Numbered from the stretch's first letter, positions 1 through 8,537 are shown. The stretch: DNA of 40,695 nucleotides from CALVUJ01 sp045128835 (GCA_045128835.1 JBGVRX010000003.1:1-40695); one strand, 5' to 3'. Numbers and translations: made by a program. The notes: generated by a model not told the origin, from the letters alone.

Positions 1-2219
1 GACCAGTTATAATCTGAACTAGCAGTTCCTTTCGGAGTCGTATCTCTTGCTCTTGTATGTAAGTAATAATATCCTGTTACTCCACTTATTGTACTAGTGC
101 TTGATGCACAACTTGATGTATCACTGGCTGTACTACTTGTATTCCAACAATATGTTATTGAGCCAACACTAGTTTTCGCTTCTGTATATGTCGCTGTTAC
201 AGTATATGATTTCGCCCATGTAGTATTTCCGTTAGATGTTCTTGATGACAATGTTGGCGATGTATTATCTAAATAATATGGGCCTGCTACACCAAAACTT
301 GAATAAGCATAATTCCCTGCATTATCTTGGGCATCATAAAGTAAATAGTATGTTCCAGTTACACCTGTTAATGTTGCTGTTATTGATGAAACTGCAGGCC
401 TTGTTCCTGTTCCGGTACAACTGCTACTGCTCGTACTCCAACAATAATATGTATTCTTTGGACCGCTATGACTATCACTTGTTGTTAATGTTACACTAAC
501 CCCTTTTACGTATGATGAATTACCTGTAGAAGATAAAGAAACTGTCGGCCTTGTGTTATCGAAACAATATGTTCCTTTTGTTGTAACTCCCGAATAGTTT
601 CCGGCATTATCAAATGCATATACCGATAAATAGTAACATCCTGTTACGGTCGATTTACTAACTGTTATGGAGCCCGTTGTCCCACTAATTGACGGTGTAT
701 TACTTGTTGATGGGGTACACCCACTAGAACTTGTTGTCCAGCAAGTTAAAATATCACTAACACCGCTATGACTATCGCTGTAAGATACTGTGATGCTTTT
801 TGATTGGGTATATGTAGTGTCACTCGCTGGAGAAGCCGACGAAAAACTCGGTGCTGTGTTATCTAAATAAAATGCACTTGTAACAGACCAACCACTATAG
901 TTATAATCAGAACTTGTTGAACCTTTTACAGACTTATCTCTTGCCCTAGTATGTAAATAATAATACCCGGTTACTCCACTTATTGTACTAGTACTTGATG
1001 AACAACTAGATACACTTGTCGCTGTACTGCTTGTATTCCAGCAATACTCCGTAGCCCCTACTCCACTATGAGAATCTGAATATGTAGCTGTTACCGTATA
1101 CGATTTTGCCCACACGGTACTTCCTGTCGATGTCCTTGAAGACAAGGTTGGTGCTTCACTATCAAAATAAAATAATTTATATGTTTGAGATGTTTTATTT
1201 CCTGCTTTGTCCTCAACATATGTTCTCAAATACCAACTTCCAGAAATTGATGTTTTACTAATGGAAGTTCCGCTTGACACACCAGTAAAATTTGTACATG
1301 TATCAGTTCCCTCTTCCCAACAATAGTATATCTTATTCACTCCACTATGGCTATCGGATGCAGATAATGTCAACGAATAACCTTTACTATAAGTTGTGCT
1401 GCCATTGGTAGACAATGTCGCTGCAGAAGGGTTTGTATTATCCAAGTAAAGATTCACACCTGTCGTTGCAGGGCTGGTCCATCCCAAAGAATCTTTAACA
1501 CATACATACATTGCATATCTACCCGTTTTACCTGATCCAGCAGACCATGATGTACTACTACTAGTATTATCATAAGTATAATAAGTAGAGCCGTTTACGG
1601 ATTTATACGTACAATCACTATATGCATAATAATTAGGATTACCACTAGAATCATAAGTTACCCATTGATAATAGTAAGATGTAACACCATATCCAGAAAA
1701 AGAAACAGAGACTGTATGCGTCTTTTTATACGATGTATTATCCACAGAAATTGAAGCCGTAGGTTGAACAAAATAGTGATATCCAATTGTTCCAAACCCC
1801 ATATCATAAATCCAAACTGCTCTTTCTGCTGTTCCTGAAGCAACAGTACCGACATTAAGAGTCTCCGTACAAGTATCCAACCACAAGAAACCACAAGCCC
1901 ATGAATAAGAAACATTAACCGCTCTAGTCGATCTACTTATCGATATGTTTGTTATTTGATCAATTTTATGACTTTGAATGATATTAAAATATTCACTACC
2001 AACTCTCATTTTAGTGTCTAAACTTCCTAGAAAGCAATCTCCTACACCAGGCAGTGATGCAGCAGATGAGGTAATTGTAAGTTTCGTACTACACGCACCA
2101 ACATTATTCTCTTGTGACACAAAACCTACCAGAAGAAAAGCAAATACCAAAACAATATAACTAAATATTTTAGTTATTAAACTCTTTCTTGATTTTTTTG
2201 ACTCACCTAAGTAACTCAT
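1..2219 (-). CDS. Large secreted Ig-like repeat surface protein, 5' part only (runs off window)
   Basis: About 739 codons are open from the ATG at 2217-2219 to the window edge, so the C-terminus and anchor are not seen. A GGAGGG ribosome binding site lies 6 bases before the ATG. Residues 1-42 are a signal peptide: lysines, a hydrophobic IVLVFAFLLVGFV core, then a probable signal peptidase I site near NVGA. The Cys after it is not a convincing lipobox because polar QENN precedes it. After a divergent N-terminal region come tandem modules of about 97-100 residues. Most begin with (Y/F)-DNT-x-P and carry SDSHSG, a YCW motif and a second Cys; a YYL strand and a D-x-A-G-N turn follow. This is typical of bacterial Ig-like adhesin domains. 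Function is inferred as a cell-surface or adhesin-like protein; no ligand can be named. Confidence 0.8.
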   Translation of the reverse strand, partial: MSYLGESKKSRKSLITKIFSYIVLVFAFLLVGFVSQENNVGACSTKLTITSSAASLPGVGDCFLGSLDTKMRVGSEYFNIIQSHKIDQITNISISRSTRAVNVSYSWACGFLWLDTCTETLNVGTVASGTAERAVWIYDMGFGTIGYHYFVQPTASISVDNTSYKKTHTVSVSFSGYGVTSYYYQWVTYDSSGNPNYYAYSDCTYKSVNGSTYYTYDNTSSSTSWSAGSGKTGRYAMYVCVKDSLGWTSPATTGVNLYLDNTNPSAATLSTNGSTTYSKGYSLTLSASDSHSGVNKIYYCWEEGTDTCTNFTGVSSGTSISKTSISGSWYLRTYVEDKAGNKTSQTYKLFYFDSEAPTLSSRTSTGSTVWAKSYTVTATYSDSHSGVGATEYCWNTSSTATSVSSCSSSTSTISGVTGYYYLHTRARDKSVKGSTSSDYNYSGWSVTSAFYLDNTAPSFSSASPASDTTYTQSKSITVSYSDSHSGVSDILTCWTTSSSGCTPSTSNTPSISGTTGSITVSKSTVTGCYYLSVYAFDNAGNYSGVTTKGTYCFDNTRPTVSLSSTGNSSYVKGVSVTLTTSDSHSGPKNTYYCWSTSSSSCTGTGTRPAVSSITATLTGVTGTYYLLYDAQDNAGNYAYSSFGVAGPYYLDNTSPTLSSRTSNGNTTWAKSYTVTATYTEAKTSVGSITYCWNTSSTASDTSSCASSTSTISGVTGYYYLHTRARDTTPKGTASSDYNW
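6..1171. repeat. Two copies of an Ig-domain segment, offset 894 bp
   Basis: Bases 6-277 and 900-1171 align without indels over most of their length and stay very similar at the DNA level, for example the shared block around 41-105 and 935-999. The offset of 894 bp equals 298 residues, or three Ig-like modules, so the gene seems to have grown by copying a three-domain unit. Domain boundaries (the DNT-P motif) fall near 250-276, 541-570, 840-871, 1140-1171 and 1418-1451. Confidence 0.75.
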
Positions 2220-2281
2220 AGCAATCCCTCCGTTTCCCCACAATAAAAACTTCTTGACTTACTTAAATATTAACCTATCAC

Positions 2282-2306
2282 TCTAGATTTGTTCAATAAA
2301 TCTAGA
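2282..2306. promoter_or_regulatory. Perfect 9-bp inverted repeat upstream of the Ig-repeat gene
   Basis: TCTAGATTT (2282-2290) and AAATCTAGA (2298-2306) are separated by 7 bases. It lies between the end of the methyltransferase gene and the start of the surface-protein gene. No T-run follows on the minus strand, so an operator is more likely than a terminator. No clear promoter was found beside it. Confidence 0.35.
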
Positions 2307-2333
2307 AAACAATGTTTATAACCTCACGTTTTA

Positions 2334-2981
2334 TCAATGAATAATTTCTACTGATTTTATTACTTTAACATTGTGTTTTTTTCCTTTTACAGTTTCTAAC
2401 ATGAAACAAGTAGAATTATCTTTATTTTCATCAAAAACAAACTGAATTCTACTAATTCCAAAGCCATTTAAATCTAATAAAGCTATAACTTCTGCGATAT
2501 CACAAGATTTATAAACTAACATTAATTTGCCTTTTTCTTTTAATAACCTTTTACTGTTTTCAATAAGTTCAAATAACGTTAATTCTCCTTCATGTCTTGC
2601 ATTCGCTAAATCTTTATTTTCCTTAGCTTTTCCGCTTTTAAAATAAGGTGGATTACAGATAATAACATCTACTTTATCTATCTTTAATTCTTGTACTTTA
2701 CAACTATGTAACTCATAATTTTCAATTTTGTTTAATTTCATATTTTCTTCACAAAGTTCAATTGCTTTAGAATTAATATCTACACCTATTAATTTCTTAC
2801 ATCCTTTCATATTTGCATATAAAAGAAGCGCTCCATTATTGGTTCCGATATCTAATACAACTTCACTTTGCTTTACATTAATAAATTCCCCAAGATATCT
2901 AGTATCACTATTTATTCTAAACATCTCACTATCTTGATATAAATATATATTGGTATTTGGCAAATAATCTAGCGTTCTCAT
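2334..2981 (-). CDS. SAM-dependent methyltransferase, TrmN6/YfiC-like
   Basis: A 215-residue class I methyltransferase. The SAM-binding motif I is VLDIGTNNGALLLY (about residues 43-56), the acidic motif II is IGVDIN, and the catalytic NPPY tetrad appears as IICNPPYFKSG. NPPY marks enzymes that methylate an exocyclic amino group of a base. Length and the opening with NPPYFKSG followed by ARHE fit the YfiC/TrmN6 family, which makes m6A37 in tRNA1(Val). Its start overlaps the stop of the upstream membrane-protein gene by 4 bases (ATGA), so translation is coupled. Other N6-adenine RNA methyltransferases share the motif, so the tRNA target is family inference. Confidence 0.8.
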   Translation of the reverse strand: MRTLDYLPNTNIYLYQDSEMFRINSDTRYLGEFINVKQSEVVLDIGTNNGALLLYANMKGCKKLIGVDINSKAIELCEENMKLNKIENYELHSCKVQELKIDKVDVIICNPPYFKSGKAKENKDLANARHEGELTLFELIENSKRLLKEKGKLMLVYKSCDIAEVIALLDLNGFGISRIQFVFDENKDNSTCFMLETVKGKKHNVKVIKSVEIIH

Positions 2982-3547
2982 TTATAAATAAACTCCACTT
3001 TAGCATTACTAATTCTTTTTAAATTTCTTCTTTTGTTATAATGACTTATAAGATTTAAAAGAAGTTCTTCTCCTACATCCCACAAAGCAACCCATCCAAG
3101 TATTGAAATTCCTTCAACCAATACTTGCGCTAACCCACTTGGATCCTCTACTGAAGAAAAGAAATAAAAAGCTAATAAAATTATTCCTATAAATGTAGAT
3201 CTTAAACATCTAACAATAGAATTTGTTAATGTTCTCTTATTCCTATCTAGAAGATAGTTAAAATAAGATTTCATTGCCGCCTTAGCGTTCTTTTCTTTTT
3301 TTTCATCATACATACTTTCTGGAAGATATAAATATAAATCAAGATTATATTTCATAGGAATATCCGTTGAAGAATCTATAACATATTTAATAAACTCCTC
3401 TTCAATATCTCTTTTTTTAAACGGCGTAGGATCCCACTCATTATAAATATCTTCATACTTATCAAGAGAAATCTCTATTTTATAAGCATTATTCCTTTTA
3501 TCATATGAATACAACCTATCCAATGTACTTTTCTTTTTCCTTTTCAC
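2978..3547 (-). CDS. Hypothetical protein with C-terminal membrane hairpin
   Basis: About 189 residues from the GTG at 3545-3547, chosen because AGGTGG sits 5 bases before it; an in-frame GTG at 3554-3556 overlaps that site and is less likely. The first 110 residues are charged and soluble (Lys/Asp/Glu/Tyr-rich). They are followed by two hydrophobic stretches, FIGIILLAFYFFSS and VLVEGISILGWVALWDV, and a basic tail. I recognise no family. It has its own extended -10 promoter and is the first gene of a two-gene unit with the trmN6-like gene, overlapping it by 4 bases. A membrane-tethered accessory role is possible, but the sequence shows none. Confidence 0.7.
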   Translation of the reverse strand: MKRKKKSTLDRLYSYDKRNNAYKIEISLDKYEDIYNEWDPTPFKKRDIEEEFIKYVIDSSTDIPMKYNLDLYLYLPESMYDEKKEKNAKAAMKSYFNYLLDRNKRTLTNSIVRCLRSTFIGIILLAFYFFSSVEDPSGLAQVLVEGISILGWVALWDVGEELLLNLISHYNKRRNLKRISNAKVEFIYK

Positions 3548-3564
3548 AAATACCACCTATTTTC

Positions 3565-3573
3565 ATTATAGCA
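3565..3573 (-). promoter_or_regulatory. Extended -10 promoter for the membrane protein/trmN6-like unit
   Basis: On the minus strand TGCTATAAT reads as an extended -10 (TGn plus TATAAT at 3565-3570). No good -35 is visible, as expected for an extended -10. It lies just after the truA terminator and about 18 bases before the GTG start. The same GTGCTATAAT string precedes the htrA-like gene. Confidence 0.55.
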
Positions 3574-3581
3574 CACCAAAT

Positions 3582-3605
3582 TAAAAAGCCCTCATAGTGA
3601 GGACT
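3582..3605 (-). terminator. Rho-independent terminator of the ecfA1-ecfA2-ecfT-truA operon
   Basis: On the minus strand AGTCCTCA (from 3605) pairs with TGAGGGCT across a 3-base loop, with one G-T pair, and a short T-run follows. It starts 8 bases after the truA stop. Confidence 0.8.
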
Positions 3606-3613
3606 ATTTCTAC

Positions 3614-4348
3614 TTAATAATTAACTTTAATCAAATATAAACCACAAGAATCAACTTTATAATTGCTTCTATTTAATTTATCGTTATCTAATCTTTCTTC
3701 TATAAAAGAAACATCTTTCCTTCCCGTACCGATTTCTAACAAAATCGCAACAAGCATTCTAACCATATATCTTAGAAAACCATTACCTTTAAAAACAAAT
3801 AAAATCTTATCATTCTCTTTAGTTATATCAATACTTTCAATAATTCGAATGTAATCTTTAACCTTTTCTTCTTCACTAGCACAAAAGTTTTTAAAATCAT
3901 GTTTCCCTAAAAATAATTTACTAGCTTCTTTCATCTTTTCAACATCAACATCTTTATTTAATTGAAGAACATAATCTTTTTCTAAAACATTGTAATCTCC
4001 TAAATTAACTAAATAATGATATTCTTTGCTTTTACTACTATAACGAGAGTGGAAAGACATATCCACCTCTTCAACATTTTTAACATAAATATCGTCAGGT
4101 AATAAAGAATTAAACGCTTTTTCAAACTGAGATGCATTCATCTCTAAATCACTTTCAAAATTAAATACCTGCCCTAAAGCATGAACACCTTTATCTGTTC
4201 TCCCTGCGCCAAAACTTTTAACATCGTGATGATGAATTTTATTTAAAACTTTTTCTATTTCACCTTGAACACTTCTTAAACTATTTTGTTTTTGATATCC
4301 ATTAAAATTAACACCATTATAACTGACTACAACCTTAAAATTTCTCAT
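3614..4348 (-). CDS. truA: tRNA pseudouridine(38-40) synthase TruA
   Basis: A 244-residue enzyme that converts U38, U39 and U40 in the tRNA anticodon arm to pseudouridine. The catalytic Asp is in the conserved GAGRTDKGVHALGQ motif (about residues 48-61). Other TruA signatures follow: the N-terminal YNGVNFNGYQ, FHSRYSSKSKEYHY in the middle and FLRYMVRMLV near the end. The start chosen is the ATG at 4346-4348 (MRNFKV), with GGAG 7 bases upstream; a longer frame to 4387 would add residues absent from the family. The ATG overlaps the ecfT stop (ATGA). The order ecfA1-ecfA2-ecfT-truA is the classical Bacillota one. The next genes there, rplM-rpsI, are missing and a terminator follows instead. Confidence 0.97.
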   Translation of the reverse strand: MRNFKVVVSYNGVNFNGYQKQNSLRSVQGEIEKVLNKIHHHDVKSFGAGRTDKGVHALGQVFNFESDLEMNASQFEKAFNSLLPDDIYVKNVEEVDMSFHSRYSSKSKEYHYLVNLGDYNVLEKDYVLQLNKDVDVEKMKEASKLFLGKHDFKNFCASEEEKVKDYIRIIESIDITKENDKILFVFKGNGFLRYMVRMLVAILLEIGTGRKDVSFIEERLDNDKLNRSNYKVDSCGLYLIKVNY

Positions 4349-5145
4349 AAAACCACTCCATTTAATATAACAATAACAGTAAGACAAACTATAACAAACA
4401 TTACCGCAATTAAATCATTTTTACTCGTAGTTAAATGCTTGTATTTACTTCTAGGCATTTCACTATCATATCCCCTTGCTACCATAGCGTTAGTTAATTC
4501 ATCAGCCTTATCAAAACAAGATATAAACAAAGGTATGATAAGACTAGTTAAGCCTCTAAGTTTATCTTTATATTTTCCATTTTCAAAATCTATTCCTCTA
4601 CTAGTTTGAGCTTTCTTAATTCTTTCCATTTCATCTATCAAATTAGGAATAAATCTCAAAGCAATAGAAACCATTATAGCTATTTCATGTATATTTATTT
4701 TAAATGTTTTTAATGGAGTTAGATAAAATTCTAAAGCATAAGTTAACTCACTTGGTGTTGTACTAGAACTAAGTAACGTTGATATCATAAGCAACATTAC
4801 TATTCTAAAAAACACATAAATAGTCTGAAATACCGCATCTTTATAAATATAAACCTTACCAATTTCAAATAACACTTCACCCTTAATCGTTAACAAATTT
4901 ATAACTAATAACATTAAGAATAAAAACCACATATGCTTAACAATTTTAAATAACGACTTAAAACTAAGTTTACCTATAAACATAAGTAAACACAAAAATC
5001 CAAACAACAAGGAAAACCCCACAATATTAAAATTCAAAAAACAACAAACAAGAAGACCAATCATAACTGCAATCTTAACCCTTGCATCTATTTTAGTTAA
5101 AAAAGAGTGATTATTAATATATTTACCAAAAGTGATATTATTCAT
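4345..5145 (-). CDS. ecfT: ECF transporter transmembrane component EcfT
   Basis: A 266-residue membrane protein that couples the two ATPases to interchangeable substrate-binding S components in group II ECF transporters. It has an N-terminal IDARVKIAVMIGLL helix, several further hydrophobic helices, and the two cytoplasmic coupling motifs, here SRG (AQTSRGIDFENGK) and ARG (NAMVARGYDSE), which contact the ATPases. A terminal helix follows. The start overlaps the end of ecfA2, with GAGGTGAT as ribosome binding site. It ends in TGA, one of the stops showing standard code usage. No S component is beside it, so these are probably encoded elsewhere. Confidence 0.96.
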   Translation of the reverse strand: MNNITFGKYINNHSFLTKIDARVKIAVMIGLLVCCFLNFNIVGFSLLFGFLCLLMFIGKLSFKSLFKIVKHMWFLFLMLLVINLLTIKGEVLFEIGKVYIYKDAVFQTIYVFFRIVMLLMISTLLSSSTTPSELTYALEFYLTPLKTFKINIHEIAIMVSIALRFIPNLIDEMERIKKAQTSRGIDFENGKYKDKLRGLTSLIIPLFISCFDKADELTNAMVARGYDSEMPRSKYKHLTTSKNDLIAVMFVIVCLTVIVILNGVVL

Positions 5146-5968
5146 GAGATATCACCTCTTTCAAATTTTCAATATTTCTAACACTATCATTATTTATCTT
5201 CATTACTTTTTTTACTTTCAAAACAAATGGTTCAGTTAAACTTGCCTTATTTAAAATATCATTATCATTAAAAGCATCTTCTACGCTACTATCCTTAATT
5301 ATTTCTCCATTACTCATAATAATAACTCTATCAGCATATTCATAACATAAATCTGTATCATGACTAATAACAATAATTAGTTTATTTTCTTCTTTTAATC
5401 TTTTTATTAAATCCATCATTTCTCTAGTAGAAACAGGATCCAAACTAGAAGTTGGCTCATCCATAATAATAACACTAGGATTAGATGCTAGAACTCCTGC
5501 AATTGCAACTTTCCTTTTCTCTCCTCCAGACAAATCAAAAGGAGATTTTTCATAATATTCTTCTTTAATTTCCATTATGTTAAGCGCACTTTTTGAAAAC
5601 TCTTTAGATTTATTCTCATCTTTAAAAAAGTTCATAGGTCCAAACATAACATCCTTTAAAACTGTAGTTTCAAACAATTGATACTCAGGAAATTGAAACA
5701 CCATTCCTATTTCTTTTCTCAAATCATTGATATTCTTTTCCTTCTTATTTTTAGAAAGACTAAACTTATTCTCCCTAAAAGAAACATCCACAGTTCCTTC
5801 ATCAGAAATTAATAATCCATTAATATGTTGAACTAATGTGGACTTTCCACTTCCTGTATGCCCCATTATAAAAACAATTTCACTTTTATTAAATTCTAAA
5901 TTTATATTTTTTAAAACCTTTTTATTTTTTGAATACCCAAAACTAACATCATTAAACTTTATAGTCAT
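5138..5968 (-). CDS. ecfA2: ECF transporter ATPase EcfA2
   Basis: A 276-residue ABC ATPase, second of the ECF pair. Walker A is GHTGSGKST (residues 36-44), the Q-loop is VFQFPEYQLF, the signature is LSGGEKRKVAIAG, Walker B is IIMDEPTSSLDP, and the H-switch is in VISHD. The Q-loop FPEYQLF is typical of EcfA2, while EcfA1 usually has NPDNQ, as its neighbour does. Its ATG follows GGTGAT and overlaps the TGA of ecfA1. The last 60 residues form the C-terminal domain seen in ECF ATPases. With EcfA1 and EcfT it powers uptake of vitamins or trace metals across the membrane. Confidence 0.96.
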   Translation of the reverse strand: MTIKFNDVSFGYSKNKKVLKNINLEFNKSEIVFIMGHTGSGKSTLVQHINGLLISDEGTVDVSFRENKFSLSKNKKEKNINDLRKEIGMVFQFPEYQLFETTVLKDVMFGPMNFFKDENKSKEFSKSALNIMEIKEEYYEKSPFDLSGGEKRKVAIAGVLASNPSVIIMDEPTSSLDPVSTREMMDLIKRLKEENKLIIVISHDTDLCYEYADRVIIMSNGEIIKDSSVEDAFNDNDILNKASLTEPFVLKVKKVMKINNDSVRNIENLKEVISHE

Positions 5969-6768
5969 TTAGAATCACCTTCTAACTTTTTAAGGAATTC
6001 GCTTTCATCTAAAATATACTCTTTATAACCTAAACTCTTTTGAACATCAATAATTGAAGGTAATTTTAAATTATATTTTTCTACCTCTATACCATATAAT
6101 TCCTTATTTGTTCCTTGAAAAACAATTTCTCCTTTATTCAAAACAATTACATTATCAGCCTTTAAAGTTTCATTTTTATCATGAGTAATAGAAATTATCG
6201 TCAAGTTTTTTTCTTTTTGCAATTTCAAAATATTTTCTTTAAATTCCTCTTTAGAAATAGGATCCAACATGCTTGTTGCTTCATCTAAAATAAGAATTTC
6301 TGGAGAAAGTGCTAGAACACCCGCGATTGCACCTTTTTGTTTTTGACCTCCACTCATCGCATATGGCTCTTTCTCTAACAAATCTTTGACGCCACAAAGT
6401 TCACTAACCTCACTAATTATCTCATCCATTTTATTTGGATCAATATTATGATTTTCTAATCCAAAAATAATATCATCTTTTAATGTTGTTCCTATATATT
6501 GATTGTCTGGATTTTGAAATATTACCCCTAACTTATTTCTAATAATTCCTGAATTTTCTTTATTAAACAAAATATTATCGATAAAGATTTCTCCATCACT
6601 TCCTTCTAATAGACCACAAAGTAATTTTGAAAGCGTTGTTTTACCACTACCATTTGGGCCTATAATACAAGTATAAGAATTTCTTTTAATAGAAAAAGAC
6701 ATATTATCAATAAACTTATTTTCATCATACGAAAAACATAATCCCTTAACTTCAATAATGTTATCCAT
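5965..6768 (-). CDS. ecfA1: ECF transporter ATPase EcfA1
   Basis: A 267-residue ABC ATPase and first gene of the ECF-truA operon. Walker A is GPNGSGKTT (residues 37-45), the Q-loop is VIFQNPDNQYIGTT (typical EcfA1), the signature is MSGGQKQKGAIAG, Walker B is ILILDEATSMLDP, and the H-loop is in SITHD. Asp-Glu-Ala rather than Asp-Glu-Pro at Walker B is common in this family. It pairs with EcfA2 as a heterodimer. The ATG at 6766-6768 has an AGGATG-like ribosome binding site. The upstream gap is shared with the divergent DUF2804 gene and carries an inverted repeat. Confidence 0.96.
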   Translation of the reverse strand: MDNIIEVKGLCFSYDENKFIDNMSFSIKRNSYTCIIGPNGSGKTTLSKLLCGLLEGSDGEIFIDNILFNKENSGIIRNKLGVIFQNPDNQYIGTTLKDDIIFGLENHNIDPNKMDEIISEVSELCGVKDLLEKEPYAMSGGQKQKGAIAGVLALSPEILILDEATSMLDPISKEEFKENILKLQKEKNLTIISITHDKNETLKADNVIVLNKGEIVFQGTNKELYGIEVEKYNLKLPSIIDVQKSLGYKEYILDESEFLKKLEGDSK

Positions 6769-6794
6769 TTATCACACATCCTACCTATACTATA

Positions 6795-6824
6795 ATTGTA
6801 AATTTCATTACATTTATTTACAAT
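6795..6824. promoter_or_regulatory. Inverted repeat in the divergent ecfA1/DUF2804 promoter region
   Basis: ATTGTAAAT (6795-6803) and ATTTACAAT (6816-6824) are perfect 9-base arms with a 12-base spacer. They lie between two divergent genes, beside a TATAGT element that could be the ecfA1 -10. An operator for a dimeric repressor fits the geometry. AT-rich chance symmetry remains possible. Confidence 0.35.
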
Positions 6825-6886
6825 CATTTGTCCTTATTTATTAATTAATTTTAGAGCTTTTGCTAAAATAAAATTAGGTGATAAAA

Positions 6887-7921
6887 ATGCAAACAGAAAT
6901 AAAAGAAAAAGTAAAATTATTAAATGAACTTGGAGAGTTAACAAATCCTGGATATTCTACATCATTAATCCAAGAATATTCTCGCAATGACATTAAAGCA
7001 AAAAAATTCAAAATTAAAGAATGGGACTATTATTTAATTTACAATGATGATTATGCTGTTGCTTTAACAATTGATGATAATTCATACATGGGTATGGTAA
7101 GTGCTTCATTAATAAATTTTAAAGAAGCAAAAGAAAAAACAACTTCTATAATTTCCTTATTTACTAATGGTAAAACAAACCTTCCTTCAACATCAAAGAT
7201 TGGTGATATCAAAGTAAACAGCAAAAAAGCAAATATTGAATTTTTAAATGATGGCGAAACAAGAACATTAAAACTTGATATGAAAAAATTTGATAAAGAA
7301 AAATCATTAAAATTAGAATTTAAATTAACTGATGAACCAGTTGATTCAATGGTTATTGCTACCCCATTCAAAGAAAATAAAAAAGCCTTCTATTACAATC
7401 AAAAAATAGTTGGAATGAAAGCCGAAGGATATGTTATTTACGGTGATAAAAGAATAGAATTTTCTAAAGATAACACACTAGGATTATTAGATTGGGGTCG
7501 TGGAGTTTGGACATATAAAAACACTTGGTATTGGGGCGCAGGACATGGATATGTTGACAACAAACTTGTTGGATTCAATATCGGTTATGGTTTTGGAGAC
7601 ACAAGTGCTGCTAGTGAAAACATGGTGTTCGTCGATGGCAAAGCCCACAAACTAGACCAAGTAACATTTAATATACCTAAAGATGAAAACGGAAATGATG
7701 ATTATTTGAAACCTTGGACATTCACATCTAACGATAAAAGATTTGAAATGGATTTCACTCCAATAATTGATAGAAAATCAAAAACAAGTGTAGGAATTAT
7801 ATGCAGTGACCAACATCAAGTATTTGGTAAATTTAATGGAACTATAGTATTAGATGATGGAAGTAAAATTATTTTAAAAGATTTTACTGGCTTTGCTGAA
7901 AAAGTTTTCAACAAGTGGTAA
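6887..7921 (+). CDS. DUF2804 family protein
   Basis: A 344-residue cytoplasmic protein of the DUF2804 family, recognised by the motif around LLDWGRGVWTYKNTWYWGAG with surrounding conserved aromatic and glycine residues, and by the opening LLNELGELTNPGYS. The function of the family is unknown; the fold is predicted to be beta-rich and lipocalin/AttH-like. The ATG at 6887 is chosen because TAGGTGAT lies just upstream; the in-frame GTG at 6878 is part of that site. It is transcribed away from the ECF operon and convergent with the next gene, with no clear terminator in the 5-base gap. Confidence 0.8.
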   Translation: MQTEIKEKVKLLNELGELTNPGYSTSLIQEYSRNDIKAKKFKIKEWDYYLIYNDDYAVALTIDDNSYMGMVSASLINFKEAKEKTTSIISLFTNGKTNLPSTSKIGDIKVNSKKANIEFLNDGETRTLKLDMKKFDKEKSLKLEFKLTDEPVDSMVIATPFKENKKAFYYNQKIVGMKAEGYVIYGDKRIEFSKDNTLGLLDWGRGVWTYKNTWYWGAGHGYVDNKLVGFNIGYGFGDTSAASENMVFVDGKAHKLDQVTFNIPKDENGNDDYLKPWTFTSNDKRFEMDFTPIIDRKSKTSVGIICSDQHQVFGKFNGTIVLDDGSKIILKDFTGFAEKVFNKW

Positions 7922-7926
7922 TAAAA

Positions 7927-8412
7927 TTACTTTCCCACCTTCTTATTTATAAAATATAAAAACGGATATGACATAGTTTCGCCTACTAAATATACTATTT
8001 TCATTACAGTAAAATTATAAACTTTACTCTGAATAGAATTATATTTTAAAAAGTATTCTATAAATATAAGTAAACCACTTAGTAGAATCATCAAACTTAT
8101 CAAATCCAATGCCGTTTTAACAAAAATAAGAATAATACTATTACTAAAAGAAAATAAAATAGTAATCAATAAGTTAATAATAAAGTAGCTACTATAAATC
8201 GCAGCTACTTTTTTTACATTTTCTCGCTTATTATCAAAAAAACAAACAAAAAAAGGGACACTAAAAAACACACATGATTTAATAAACTGAAAAAGAAAGG
8301 AAATAATATTACCGTTATAAGTATTACTGTTAAAAAAAGAAAACAAAACAACTATTATCGAAAGAATCATTATTGTTATTTCTTCACTAAACTTTAAAAA
8401 ACTTTTTTCCAC
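7927..8412 (-). CDS. Small integral membrane protein, unknown
   Basis: 161 residues with about four hydrophobic helices: ITIMILSIIVVLFSFF, SCVFFSVPFFVCFF, YFIINLLITILF and LISLMILLSGLLIFIEYFL. Short Lys/Asn-rich loops separate them. It starts with GTG at 8410-8412, preceded by a strong AGGAGG 9 bases upstream. I recognise no family. It is a single gene convergent with the DUF2804 gene and divergent from the HtrA-like gene. Confidence 0.65.
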   Translation of the reverse strand: MEKSFLKFSEEITIMILSIIVVLFSFFNSNTYNGNIISFLFQFIKSCVFFSVPFFVCFFDNKRENVKKVAAIYSSYFIINLLITILFSFSNSIILIFVKTALDLISLMILLSGLLIFIEYFLKYNSIQSKVYNFTVMKIVYLVGETMSYPFLYFINKKVGK

Positions 8413-8509
8413 TTCTAAAACCTCCTATTAAAGAATATTTTATATAGGAAGTATTTATGTTTTTTTTGACAATTTAAAGTTGACCTATACCAATTATTTT
8501 TTAAATAGT

Positions 8510-8530
8510 GCTATAATCTTATACAGGAGT
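8510..8530 (+). promoter_or_regulatory. Extended -10 promoter and ribosome binding site of the HtrA-like gene
   Basis: TGCTATAAT (TATAAT at 8512-8517) is an extended -10. TTGACC lies upstream but too far for a standard spacer. CAGGAGTGAT follows as the ribosome binding site for the ATG at 8538. Confidence 0.6.
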
Positions 8531-8537
8531 GATTTTA

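Noticed and set aside
236..499. Plus-strand frame rich in Leu, Met and Asn
   Set aside because: Composition is the shadow of Ser/Thr/Tyr-rich repeats on the other strand.
1658..1915. An 85-codon minus-strand frame in the Ig-repeat region
   Set aside because: It is out of frame with the continuously open repeat protein, has no ribosome binding site and shows no domain character.
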